From Pelagihabitans sp963710535 (GTDB taxonomy: Bacteria; Bacteroidota; Bacteroidia; Flavobacteriales; Flavobacteriaceae): a DNA stretch of 64,000 bases. Both the position numbers and the translations under genes were made by a program. The notes under the pieces are model-generated. The model saw only the letters and a program-made list of their open reading frames with translations, was not told where the DNA came from and ran no database searches. Shown in pieces: positions 51,672 to 60,153 of this stretch (position 1 is its first letter; each line of letters begins with the position of its first letter). The DNA is taken from assembly GCA_963710535.1 (NCBI GenBank), contig CAVQAW010000008.1, positions 62,001-126,000 on the forward strand, in the 5' to 3' direction.

Positions 51672-52382
51672 ATGAAGTTTCCCGTTTTTTTGATGATTGT
51701 CAACCTTATAGGTTCATCATTTTTGGCTAGTGGACAGGATACCTACACCACAAAGCGACAACAAATGGTGAAAAGCCAGATTCAGGATAGGGGCATTAGT
51801 GACTTTGCCACCCTCACGGCGATGTTGAACGTCCCCCGACATGAGTTCGTGCCAGAATCCATCAAAGACTACGCTTATGCAGACCAGGCCCTTTCCATTG
51901 GGCATGGCCAGACCATTTCCCAACCCTATATCGTCGCTTTCATGACCCAAGCCTTAAAATTGAACTCAAATGACCGGGTACTAGAAATCGGCACGGGCTC
52001 CGGTTACCAGGCCGCGGTTTTGGGCAAGATCGTCGATTCGGTCTATACGATCGAGATTGTTGATGCCTTGGCCCAAGAGGCGAAAGTGAAATTGAAGGGT
52101 ATGGGTTATGCCAATGTAACGGTCCGCTCTGGCGATGGATATCACGGTTGGCCGGAAAAGGCACCCTTTGACGCGATCATGGTCACGGCTGGCGCAGAAA
52201 GTCTGCCCCAACCCTTGGTAGACCAACTTAAGGAAGGCGGTCGCATGGTGATACCCATTGGCCCGACAAAATCGGTGCGACAATTGCTTTTGGTTCGCAA
52301 AAAGAAAGGGAAAGTAATCACCAAAGAACTGATGGCGGTCCGCTTTGTACCCTTCACCAGAAACCACGACAAGGGACAATAA
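51672..52382 (+). CDS. pcm: Exported protein-L-isoaspartate O-methyltransferase
   Basis: This 236-residue PCMT-family enzyme methylates isoaspartyl residues in damaged proteins. It has a signal peptide (FPVFLMIVNLIGSSFLASGQ). Motifs are MLNVPRHEFVPESIKDYAYA, SIGHGQTISQPYIVAFMTQA, motif I VLEIGTGSGYQAAVLGK and the later FDAIMVTAGAESLPQPLVD. Some bacterial PCMTs carry signal peptides, and the source of SAM outside the cytoplasm is unsolved. It is one of two exported methyltransferases here. The 141 bases upstream show no gene. Confidence 0.9.
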   Translation: MKFPVFLMIVNLIGSSFLASGQDTYTTKRQQMVKSQIQDRGISDFATLTAMLNVPRHEFVPESIKDYAYADQALSIGHGQTISQPYIVAFMTQALKLNSNDRVLEIGTGSGYQAAVLGKIVDSVYTIEIVDALAQEAKVKLKGMGYANVTVRSGDGYHGWPEKAPFDAIMVTAGAESLPQPLVDQLKEGGRMVIPIGPTKSVRQLLLVRKKKGKVITKELMAVRFVPFTRNHDKGQ

Positions 52383-52456
52383 ATTGGGCTGATGCCGGTC
52401 TTTACCGCCCCGAAGCCGGCAAAAACACATTATCCAAACCTTCCAAAGGAAGCACC

Positions 52457-53050
52457 TTACCCTGGCACAAGACCTTCCAGATGTATATCACCGATGCGCA
52501 TGCGAACCAAGCGAAGGGTCGGATAGCCAACGGCCGCGGTCATTTTGCGCAGCTGCCGGAATTTTCCCTCGGTAAGGGTGACACTGATCCAGGAGCTCGG
52601 CCGATGCCGTTCCAACCTTATTTTTCTATCTGCTTCGGGAAGGGTAGGTACGCCTTTCAATCTTTGAACGGTACAGGCCTTGGTCAAGTATTTCTTGCCC
52701 GAAAAACCGATTTCCAAACCATTTTGCATGGTCGATATGGCCTCATCGGTGATTAGCCCGTCGAGCTGAGCGTAATATTCCTTTTCCACTCCCGAGCGGT
52801 TCACCGTATCCGCTATTTTTCCATCGGTGGTGAGCAATAAAAGTCCCTCGGAATTGGCATCCAGACGGCCAATGGGCATGGTTCTCTCCGGAAAATCGTA
52901 CAATTCGCCCAAAAATCGCTTACTACGCACTTCCTTGGCATCGTTGGAGGTCAACTGGCTCAGCATACCATAAGGTTTGTAGGCCCTGAAATAATGCTGT
53001 GCTTGCTGCATCGGGGAGTCATCTGAGGGATTAGTACGGCCAACGCCCAT
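52457..53050 (-). pseudogene. rluE: RluE-type pseudouridine synthase with frameshifted C-terminus
   Basis: This RsuA/RluE-family enzyme modifies rRNA. The catalytic aspartate lies in PIGRLDANSEGLLLLT, with the RNA-binding FRAYKPYGMLSQ and the later VTLTEGKFRQLRKMTAAVGY. The frame ends early at VPG. Deleting one T (plus-strand position about 52459) would restore GKVLPLEGLDNVFLPASGR and move the stop to 52402, as expected for this family. Only about 19 residues are lost, so function may survive. The start overlaps the DUF481 stop as TAATG, which supports the upstream ATG. Confidence 0.8.
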
Positions 53051-53820
53051 TAGATGGTAAAGGTAAACCCTACCATGAGGTTTGAAGAATAGTCATTATC
53101 CGTATTGGGTGAAAAACTGCTGTAAAAATAATTGAAAAGCGCGGAAAGGCTCACCACTTTCGTAATGGGCAATTCGGCCTTCAGTTGTTGCAAGATGCGA
53201 TGGTTACCAATTTCCCGATACAAGGGCTGAAAATATATTGTACCCGTAAGATCTAGGTTGGCCTGTTTCCAGCTATGGGTCAATGAGAGGTAACTGCTGT
53301 TCCTGTGGTTGTAAAACTGTTGGCCCGTAGCATCGATCTTCTCGATTTCATACATATAGGCATTGCCGAAATAGGCCGATGTCGTTTCCTTGTCAATGAA
53401 TTTGAGCCTGAGGCCCGCACCGATCAGGTTTCTACTGGTGATGGTCAATAGGGTGTTGTTCTGGTTCTGCACGAAGGCCTCCAAACGAAAGAGCTGTGAG
53501 AGTTTTTGGTTGTACCGCAAATGAAAAAACCAAGAGTTCTGGAAATCCTGGTCTTGGCTTCTTACCAAGTTGTAATTTCCGATGAAAAAATAGATCTTTT
53601 TAAGATCTTTCGACTTGTATTGGGAGGTAACGTTCGATCCGATTTGAAAAAGATAATCCCCGTTGTTGTTCGAATAATTGAACAAGAGGTCACTTTTAAG
53701 GCCAAAACGAACCGAATCGAGTTGCATGCGCTTCGATTCAATATTGACCAATTGTGCCCGAATCGGTACTTGAATCGCAAGGAACAGCAAAAAGGATAAC
53801 GATTTTATGGAATACTGCAT
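53050..53820 (-). CDS. DUF481-like outer-membrane protein
   Basis: This protein is about 256 residues from the ATG before QYSIKSLSFLL; an upstream start adds 12 residues. The signal is LSFLLFLAIQVPIRAQ. The body is beta-barrel-like with alternating aromatic strands (FGLKSDLLFNYSNNNGDYLF, SYLSLTHSWKQANLDLTGTI), ending in VGFTFTI as outer-membrane barrels do. It fits the DUF481 (YdiY-like) family, whose function is unknown. It is co-transcribed with the pseudouridine synthase. Confidence 0.78.
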   Translation of the reverse strand: MQYSIKSLSFLLFLAIQVPIRAQLVNIESKRMQLDSVRFGLKSDLLFNYSNNNGDYLFQIGSNVTSQYKSKDLKKIYFFIGNYNLVRSQDQDFQNSWFFHLRYNQKLSQLFRLEAFVQNQNNTLLTITSRNLIGAGLRLKFIDKETTSAYFGNAYMYEIEKIDATGQQFYNHRNSSYLSLTHSWKQANLDLTGTIYFQPLYREIGNHRILQQLKAELPITKVVSLSALFNYFYSSFSPNTDNDYSSNLMVGFTFTI

Positions 53821-53955
53821 GTAGGCCGAGCTTGGGTTACTCGCAAAACTATCCAATTATTTTGAATATGAATGTTGTCGTTCGTTCGAACCACAGGAAC
53901 AAGGCTATGGAAGACTCCAAATCGGAAGGCCATTGCCATCGGACAATATTCCCTT

Positions 53956-54408
53956 CTAAAGGTTGTGTTTGGCCTTTTGCAATGCTTTTTGCACGATGTT
54001 GATGTCATTGAAGCCCCTAAAACCGCTGAATCCAACCGACAGCCGGGTGTCCTCGTCGATCTGAAGGGGTTGTCCGCCTACCCATCCGATCAGGTCGGGC
54101 AGTTCGATCGGTGAGTCCTCTGGATCCATTTCACCACCAAACACGATTTTTTCATAGTCTCCCGTCTTATGTCCGGTAATCCATACTTGACTTGCTTTGT
54201 GCCAGGCGATCCGATAAAAATTCCGCTGTCTCAACCGATCCTTGCCATATACTTTGCCATAAATCTTGCCGTCTTCGGTGATGATGCAAATAGCGACATT
54301 GCCATCCGATATGTTCCAGTCTTCCGGGCTGTTGCGGTATGAGGCGATTTCAGGTTCTAAAGCCCCAAAAAGGGCATTGATAAGTTTCTCAAGGGTAAGA
54401 GCATCCAT
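53956..54408 (-). CDS. GlcG/HbpS-like haem-binding family protein
   Basis: This 150-residue cytoplasmic protein shows the GlcG/HbpS profile: ISDGNVAICIITEDGKIYGK, AWHKASQVWITGHKTGDYEK, the glycine-rich PDLIGWVGGQPLQID and LSVGFSGFRGFNDINIVQKA. Members bind or sense haem or are involved in glycolate metabolism. It lies next to an iron-uptake locus, divergent from the DtxR regulator with about 150 bases between starts, which fits a link to haem or iron. No catalytic site is evident. Confidence 0.65.
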   Translation of the reverse strand: MDALTLEKLINALFGALEPEIASYRNSPEDWNISDGNVAICIITEDGKIYGKVYGKDRLRQRNFYRIAWHKASQVWITGHKTGDYEKIVFGGEMDPEDSPIELPDLIGWVGGQPLQIDEDTRLSVGFSGFRGFNDINIVQKALQKAKHNL

Positions 54409-54504
54409 ATTCCGATATATGATTAAATAAATCTTAGGGTCACGGTCGTAGTGAAAGTAATGAAATTAACGCTTTGAAGAGAATATTTAATAAAATATAA
54501 CTTT

Positions 54505-54541
54505 ATTTTTAGACAAGCCAAAATATATTATTATATCTTTG
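54505..54541 (+). promoter_or_regulatory. DtxR gene promoter with possible iron box
   Basis: TATCTTTG at 54534-54541 is a perfect Bacteroidota -7 element. Just upstream, TTTTTAGACAAGCCAAAAT (about 54506-54524) is an imperfect AT-rich palindrome like DtxR boxes. It covers the -33 region, so the regulator could repress its own operon. Confidence 0.5.
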
Positions 54542-54557
54542 TAAATAAATTCAGGAC

Positions 54558-55208
54558 ATGCACTCTCAGGCGGAAGAAAATTATTTAAAGGCCATCTATA
54601 TCCTCCAGGATAACGCACAGCGGGAAGTAAGCACCAATGCTTTGGCAGATAAAATGCAGACCAATGCTTCCTCGGTGACCGAAATGTTCAGAAAATTGGC
54701 TGCAAAGGACTTGGTGCTTTACAAAAAATATAGGGGGGTACAACTCACCTCGAAGGGAAAGGGAAAGGCCATTTCAGTGGTTAGAAAACATCGGCTTTGG
54801 GAAACCTTTTTGGTTGAAAAACTCCAGTTTAGTTGGGAGGAAGTACACGACATAGCCGAACAATTGGAGCACATTCAATCGGAAGTCCTGACGGAACGTC
54901 TCGAGCATTTTCTGGGCTATCCGAAATACGATCCCCATGGTGACCCCATCCCCGGAAGCGATGGCGTACTGATGAAAGTAAATGGAAAGAGCCTTGCCGA
55001 ACTTAAAATAGCCGAGGAGGGAATCTTGGTCAATGTAAAGGATTCATCCGAAGAATTTTTGAAATATTTAAACAAAAGAAACCTGGGCCTTGGCGATCGC
55101 ATCAAGGTGATTTCCATTGAGCCCTTCGACAAGAGTATCAAAATAGACAACAACGCACAGGAACATGTCATTTCCGAACAAATTGCGAAAAATTTATATC
55201 TAAAATAA
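54558..55208 (+). CDS. DtxR/MntR family metal-dependent regulator
   Basis: This 216-residue iron- or manganese-dependent repressor has the HTH region EENYLKAIYILQDNAQREVS and NALADKMQTNASSVTEMFRK, then GVQLTSKGKGKAISVVRKHR in the wing and the metal-binding helices HRLWETFLVEKLQFSWEEVH and EQLEHIQSEVLTERLEHFL. The FeoA-like C-terminal domain follows FDPHGDPIPGSDG. Its gene is three bases from the next one, so it is the first gene of the iron operon and probably represses it when metal is plentiful. Confidence 0.93.
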   Translation: MHSQAEENYLKAIYILQDNAQREVSTNALADKMQTNASSVTEMFRKLAAKDLVLYKKYRGVQLTSKGKGKAISVVRKHRLWETFLVEKLQFSWEEVHDIAEQLEHIQSEVLTERLEHFLGYPKYDPHGDPIPGSDGVLMKVNGKSLAELKIAEEGILVNVKDSSEEFLKYLNKRNLGLGDRIKVISIEPFDKSIKIDNNAQEHVISEQIAKNLYLK

Positions 55209-55210
55209 TT

Positions 55211-56233
55211 ATGGATTCTTACAGTCCCATCAATTCACTGCTGGTCTTTTTCGCGCTTATGACCTTGGCCTTCTTCATTTTTAGGCCAGGGAAGGGCTGG
55301 TTGTGGTTGGTTCTCAACAGTACCAAAACCAATGATAAAATTGTGGTTGAGGATATTCTCAAATTGTTGTACCACAATGAAAATGCAGATAAGCACTTGA
55401 ACACCAACGATATTGTGCGTACGATAAAGAACAATGAACGCGTTGTTATCGAAAACATCAACAAAATGGCATTGCACGACCTCATCACGGTGGAGGGCGA
55501 TGTGGTTAAACTGACGAAATCGGGCAGCGACTATGCTTTGCGCATCGTTCGGGCACACCGGCTTTGGGAGAAGTATTTGGCCGAAAAAACAGGATTCAAG
55601 GAAGCTGAATGGCATGCGCTTGCCGAACAGAAAGAACACGAACTCACCGCAGCCGACACCGAACAGCTGGCATCGCGTCTGGGCAACCCACAATTCGATC
55701 CGCACGGGGATCCCATTCCCACACAAACCGGTAAAATCGCAAAAATAAAGGGCACTCCCATTTCTGAAGTGGAGGTGAATACCATCGGAAGGATCATTCA
55801 TATCAAAGACAAGCCGGATATTATTTACAAACAGATATTGGCCGAAAACATCCATATCGGCTCTTTGGTGCGCGTTATGGAAAAAACGCCCGAAAGGATC
55901 GTGTTCCACGCCGAAGGGGAAGCTTTCGTCTTGGCACCCATTGTGGCTGGAAATATTACCGTCACTGTGCTCGAGAAAGATATAACTTATGAAGATGACC
56001 TGGCCCGGCTTTCTAATTTAAAGGAAGGGGAAACCGCCAAAATAATTGGAATATCAAAGGAAATCAGGGGAGATAGCCGAAGAAGGCTATTGGATCTTGG
56101 TTTCGTGAAGGGTGCCGATGTTCGGATCGATCTGATCAACCCTTTGGGGGAACCCAAGGCTTTCCTGATCAAAGGAACCAGCATCGCTTTACGAAATCAG
56201 CAGGCCTCAAAAATATTGATCAAAAAAGACTGA
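55211..56233 (+). CDS. Membrane-anchored DtxR-FeoA fusion protein
   Basis: This 340-residue protein starts with one membrane helix (INSLLVFFALMTLAFFIF), then a DtxR-like winged helix and dimerisation part (LKLLYHNENADKHLNTNDIV, AHRLWEKYLAEKTGFKEAEW) and HGDPIPTQTG. Two FeoA-type SH3 domains follow, one near 220-275 and one at 280-340 (LSNLKEGETAKIIGISKEIR, LLDLGFVKGADVRIDLINPL, ALRNQQASKIL). The DtxR part lacks the free soluble form, so it may sense iron at the membrane and gate FeoB rather than bind DNA. It ends three bases before feoB. Confidence 0.85.
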   Translation: MDSYSPINSLLVFFALMTLAFFIFRPGKGWLWLVLNSTKTNDKIVVEDILKLLYHNENADKHLNTNDIVRTIKNNERVVIENINKMALHDLITVEGDVVKLTKSGSDYALRIVRAHRLWEKYLAEKTGFKEAEWHALAEQKEHELTAADTEQLASRLGNPQFDPHGDPIPTQTGKIAKIKGTPISEVEVNTIGRIIHIKDKPDIIYKQILAENIHIGSLVRVMEKTPERIVFHAEGEAFVLAPIVAGNITVTVLEKDITYEDDLARLSNLKEGETAKIIGISKEIRGDSRRRLLDLGFVKGADVRIDLINPLGEPKAFLIKGTSIALRNQQASKILIKKD

Positions 56234-56235
56234 TT

Positions 56236-57000
56236 ATGGATGCGAAACCAAAAACTGCATGCGATACCTGTGTGCATTTCAATGCCGATGGCCTGAAAAA
56301 ATTAGGGGTGAACACCACTAATTTTGACTTTGTGGTGGCCTTGGCGGGGAATCCGAATACTGGCAAAAGTACCGTTTTTAACGCCATTACCGGTTTGCGG
56401 CAACATACGGGCAATTGGCCCGGCAAGACCGTGACCCGCGCCGAAGGGGCTTTTGAATACAACAAACAGAAATTCAAGATGGTCGACCTCCCGGGCACTT
56501 ATTCGCTGTTGTCCACCTCTGAAGACGAGGAAGTGGCGCGTAACTTTATTTTGTTCGGAAAACCTTCGGTCACGGTGATTGTGGTCGATGCCAGTCGTCT
56601 GGAGCGGAACCTCAATTTGGTATTGCAAATTCTGGAAATCACCGATAGGGCGGTACTATGTCTCAATTTGATGGATGAGGCCGATCGCAACGGCATCGAA
56701 ATCGATACCCGCAGCTTGGCCCGTGAATTGGGCATTCCCGTGGTGCCCACCAGTGCAAGATTCAACAAGGGAATTCCCGAACTGATCCAAACCATCAGTG
56801 ATCTGGCCAATGGCAAGGTGGTCTGCAAACCGCATCGCATCAAGAACATTCCCAAAAAAATAGAAAAAGCGGTGGAAAAATTGAGCACCGAAATCAAAAA
56901 GGAATATCCGAACATACCCAATAGCCGTTGGTTGGCTTTTCGCCTATTGGAAGGTGATCGGCACATCATGGAGGTATTGAGAACGGGGGTATTTGTATAA
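56236..57000 (+). CDS. feoB: FeoB N-terminal G-protein part; reading frame ends at an internal stop
   Basis: This 254-residue piece is the cytosolic GTPase of the ferrous-iron transporter FeoB. It has an N-terminal CDTCVHF pair of cysteines, the G1 motif ALAGNPNTGKSTVFNA, G3 MVDLPGTYSLLST, G4 LNLMDEAD and the G5-like TSAR. It continues into the stalk PNSRWLAFRLLEGDRHIMEV and ends at a TAA (56998-57000). The downstream membrane part is in the same frame, so the two are one protein interrupted by one stop. If read through, GVFV-stop-RKMKGKNIED would link them. Confidence 0.88.
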   Translation: MDAKPKTACDTCVHFNADGLKKLGVNTTNFDFVVALAGNPNTGKSTVFNAITGLRQHTGNWPGKTVTRAEGAFEYNKQKFKMVDLPGTYSLLSTSEDEEVARNFILFGKPSVTVIVVDASRLERNLNLVLQILEITDRAVLCLNLMDEADRNGIEIDTRSLARELGIPVVPTSARFNKGIPELIQTISDLANGKVVCKPHRIKNIPKKIEKAVEKLSTEIKKEYPNIPNSRWLAFRLLEGDRHIMEVLRTGVFV

Positions 57001-57006
57001 AGAAAG

Positions 57007-58419
57007 ATGAAAGGGAAAAATATAGAAGATATCATTGCCATGTCGAACGACCTGCGCTGGCAGATAGGGGATGATTTTCATGACAATCTTGCGGAGGGCA
57101 TTTATGCCGATGCGGCCGAAATCGTCAATACCACGGTAAAGACGAAAGACTCGGAGCGCAAATTAAGGCTCGATGCCAGAATAGATAAGATATTGACCAG
57201 TAGGCTGTGGGGCTTTCCCCTGATGTTCCTGATCTTGGCAGTAGTGTTATGGATAACCATTATAGGCGCCAACTACCCCTCCGCCATGTTGTCGGGTCTG
57301 TTGCTCGATACAGTGCACCCCGCTTTAAAGGGATTCGCATCGACCATGGGAATGCCCTGGTGGCTGGATGGTTTTTTAATCGACGGGGTTTATCTGGCCG
57401 TCGCCTGGGTCGTAGCCGTGATGCTGCCCCCCATGGCGATTTTCTTTCCGCTGTTTACCTTACTGGAAGATTTTGGCTATTTGCCCAGGGTGGCCTTCAA
57501 TCTAGACCATTTATTCAAATTATCAGGGGCCCATGGCAAACAGGCCCTGACCATGAGCATGGGATTTGGCTGTAATGCGGCCGGGGTAGTGGCCACCAGG
57601 ATCATCGATAGTCCACGCGAACGGTTGATCGCGATCATCACGAATAACTTTTCCCTTTGCAACGGGCGATGGCCAACCCAAATTTTGATCGCCACCATCT
57701 TTATAGGGGCCGTAGTATCGCCCTCCATGGCAGGAATCGCTTCCCTATCGGCGGTAATCGGCATTGCGGTATTGGGTATCTTTTTTATGTTTTTGGTCTC
57801 TTGGGCCCTCTCAAAAACGGTATTAAAGGGGGAGGTCTCGACCTTCAACCTCGAATTACCGCCCTATAGGCCTCCAAGGTTTTGGAAAACACTTTATACC
57901 TCATTGATTGATAGGACCATCATCGTTCTCTGGCGGGCCATCGTATTTGCGGCACCCGCAGGGGCGGTGATCTGGCTGATCTCGAACATTTATCTTGGAG
58001 ACGAGAGCATGGCCGCTTGGTTGATTCATTCCCTGGACGGTTTTGGATTCCTATTGGGATTGAACGGGGTGATCTTGGTAGCTTATATCGTTGCCATACC
58101 GGCCAATGAAATTGTAATCCCGACCATACTTATGCTTACCGTATTGGTCAGCGGTATCCCAGGCGGGGAAGGGGCAGGGGTGATGTTCGAACTCGATTCG
58201 GTCAATGCCACCGGGGATGTCTTGAGGGCAGGCGGCTGGACGTTGCTCACTGCGGTCAACCTTATGTTGTTCAGTCTGTTGCATAACCCCTGCAGTACAA
58301 CGATATATACGATTTACAAGGAAACCAAAAGCGTGAAGTGGACTACCGTGGCAACCGTGCTTCCCATTATCATGGGCTTTGTGGTCACCTTTTTGGTTGC
58401 CCAAATATGGCGGTTATAG
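57007..58419 (+). CDS. feoB: FeoB membrane part, separated by an in-frame stop
   Basis: This 470-residue piece contains the helical stalk (EDIIAMSNDLRWQIGDDFHD) and the membrane domain with two Gate motifs: MGFGCNAAGVVATRIIDSPR around residue 190 and LLHNPCSTTIYTIYKETKSV near 440. About ten hydrophobic segments are visible. The ATG at 57007 lies six bases after the upstream stop, so ribosomes could restart. A split FeoB would need association of G-protein and channel. Alternatively the stop is a recent mutation or an assembly error. Confidence 0.88.
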   Translation: MKGKNIEDIIAMSNDLRWQIGDDFHDNLAEGIYADAAEIVNTTVKTKDSERKLRLDARIDKILTSRLWGFPLMFLILAVVLWITIIGANYPSAMLSGLLLDTVHPALKGFASTMGMPWWLDGFLIDGVYLAVAWVVAVMLPPMAIFFPLFTLLEDFGYLPRVAFNLDHLFKLSGAHGKQALTMSMGFGCNAAGVVATRIIDSPRERLIAIITNNFSLCNGRWPTQILIATIFIGAVVSPSMAGIASLSAVIGIAVLGIFFMFLVSWALSKTVLKGEVSTFNLELPPYRPPRFWKTLYTSLIDRTIIVLWRAIVFAAPAGAVIWLISNIYLGDESMAAWLIHSLDGFGFLLGLNGVILVAYIVAIPANEIVIPTILMLTVLVSGIPGGEGAGVMFELDSVNATGDVLRAGGWTLLTAVNLMLFSLLHNPCSTTIYTIYKETKSVKWTTVATVLPIIMGFVVTFLVAQIWRL

Positions 58420-58437
58420 GCGTAGTTTTTTTATAAG

Positions 58438-59004
58438 ATGATGAAAGCGAGGAGACGATATCTGATAGGGGCAATGGCAATGTGGATACTGCTGGTTCAA
58501 GGATGTGGCGTTGTTTCCAAAAATACCCTTGCGGAAACGAAGGCATTGGATGAGCTGGTTGTCTCGAAAAGGTTTGAAATTGAGTCAGATTGGGCCTTGC
58601 CGTTGGCCACGAACAGCCTGAACAGCATCTCGAATGCCGGGCTGCTGCCACCTGGCAGTAGCGCGAATCGCATCAGTTTGATCGGAAACCCGAATTTTCT
58701 GAAGATTCAAGGCGACAGTATCTCCGCCTATTTGCCCTACTTTGGGGAACAACAAATGGGTGCAGGGTATAACAGCGAAGGTGGCGCCGTTCAATTCAAT
58801 GGCGTTCCCGTATCGTATGAAGCGGTTAAAGATGAAAACAGGCAGCGTTACGAAATCAATTTTGTGATTCGAAACAAGACCGAAAGCTATACCGTAAATC
58901 TTTTGTTATATCCCAATATGGCATCAGTGATCAACGTGATCAGCACGCATCGATTTACGATTCGGTATGAGGGTAGGGTAGGGCCCCTATCCAAAACAAA
59001 GTAA
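58438..59004 (+). CDS. DUF4251 lipoprotein
   Basis: This 188-residue DUF4251 protein has a lipobox (MWILLVQGC). It shares RFEIESDWALPLATNSLNSI, NRISLIGNPNFLKIQGDSIS, AYLPYFGEQQMGAGYNSEGG and the final HRFTIRYEGRV with the copy at 30149. A stretch of about 10 extra residues (SNAGLLPPGSSA) is inserted after the first strand. It follows feoB by 18 bases and may share its transcript. Function unknown. Confidence 0.82.
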   Translation: MMKARRRYLIGAMAMWILLVQGCGVVSKNTLAETKALDELVVSKRFEIESDWALPLATNSLNSISNAGLLPPGSSANRISLIGNPNFLKIQGDSISAYLPYFGEQQMGAGYNSEGGAVQFNGVPVSYEAVKDENRQRYEINFVIRNKTESYTVNLLLYPNMASVINVISTHRFTIRYEGRVGPLSKTK

Positions 59005-59076
59005 CAACGGACAGGCTCATATGGGAAAATTCAGCCCGTAATCATTATAGTGCCTTCGGTAATCCTGCTAAATAAT

Positions 59077-59952
59077 TTATTTAAAGCCTATTTTCTTGAG
59101 GGCAGCATGACTGATTTTGATCGCCTCCAAAGGTTTCAAATTATCAAAGGTACGGTCTTGCTCCACCATATAATACTTCATGCCCGATAACTTCTTTTGG
59201 GCCAAAATCCTTGCGAAATCAATGGTCCCTGTGCCAACAGGTGCAAATCTGCCTTGGGTGTCCATATCCTTTACATGCCACATTTTAAAACGACCGGGAT
59301 ACTTTTCAAAATAGGCGACCGGGTCGGCACCAGCTTTGGTCATCCAGAACAGGTCCATTTGGAAGTTGACTTCCGAAGGATCCGTATGCTCCAGTAAATA
59401 ATCCAGGGTAACGATACCATCAGCGTCCTTTTTGAGCTCGAAATCGTGATTATGGTACAATAATTTTAAACCTGCCTTCTTGCATTTCGCGCCGAGCGTA
59501 TTTAAAATGTTGGCAAGATTGGCAGCACCACCGGTCATGCCCATGGTTTGGCTCGCATTATCGAATTTAAAAAGGCCCATAGGAGGCACCGGGATCACAA
59601 AATAGGTGAATCCGGCTGCTTTTACATCCGCGATCATGGCATCCGCATTCTCCAAAGTCACCGAACCCTGATGCGTGCTGATAGGTTTTAAGCCTATCTC
59701 TTTCAATAGACTTTTGAAAGCGGTGGGGGTCATTCCGTAAAACTTCCCGTCCTGATAGCCAGCGGCTTCCACGTTCTTATATCCGGCATCGGCGACTGCC
59801 TGTAAGGTCGCTTTTGCATTGGTTTCCATATCGTCTCTTACGGTATATAGGGCCAAACCCCCAAATTGTGCTTGGGCGTTCAATAGTGTGGTGCCGATCA
59901 AGAAAATGGAGAGCACGAATTTCAAAGTGGGCTTGAAATAAAAATGGATCAT
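59077..59952 (-). CDS. Exported sugar phosphate isomerase/epimerase-type TIM barrel
   Basis: This 291-residue protein has a signal peptide (FVLSIFLIGTTLLNAQAQ) before a xylose-isomerase-like barrel. Strands seen are QFGGLALYTVRDDMETNAKA, KPISTHQGSVTLENADAMIA, LKLLYHNHDFELKKDADGIV, VNFQMDLFWMTKAGADPVAY and FKMWHVKDMDTQGRFAPVG. These hold the usual Glu/His/Asp metal ligands. Flavobacterial members are exported, and their substrates are probably unphosphorylated keto-sugars. It is divergent from the transporter at 60154 and may act with the DUF1080 proteins. Confidence 0.85.
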   Translation of the reverse strand: MIHFYFKPTLKFVLSIFLIGTTLLNAQAQFGGLALYTVRDDMETNAKATLQAVADAGYKNVEAAGYQDGKFYGMTPTAFKSLLKEIGLKPISTHQGSVTLENADAMIADVKAAGFTYFVIPVPPMGLFKFDNASQTMGMTGGAANLANILNTLGAKCKKAGLKLLYHNHDFELKKDADGIVTLDYLLEHTDPSEVNFQMDLFWMTKAGADPVAYFEKYPGRFKMWHVKDMDTQGRFAPVGTGTIDFARILAQKKLSGMKYYMVEQDRTFDNLKPLEAIKISHAALKKIGFK

Positions 59953-60054
59953 GACATTTAAGTTTATTGAATTAGGTGCCTTAAATGTAGTTAAAACAAA
60001 GCAATTAAATTCTTAAAATAACAATGAATGCCACGCGTACTATTGATTAAAAAC

Positions 60055-60062
60055 TACCTTTG
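60055..60062 (+). promoter_or_regulatory. -7 element of the DMT transporter gene
   Basis: TACCTTTG matches the Bacteroidota -7 consensus exactly. The -33 element is not clear. A five-codon frame (ATGAAAGATGCAACGTGA) follows directly and could be a leader. Confidence 0.4.
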
Positions 60063-60153
60063 CCGCCATGAAAGATGCAACGTGACTTGATCTGGTTTTG
60101 TACTAGCCCCTATCACCAATGTGAATAGCATCTCAATTAACTTTGGCTTTAAC

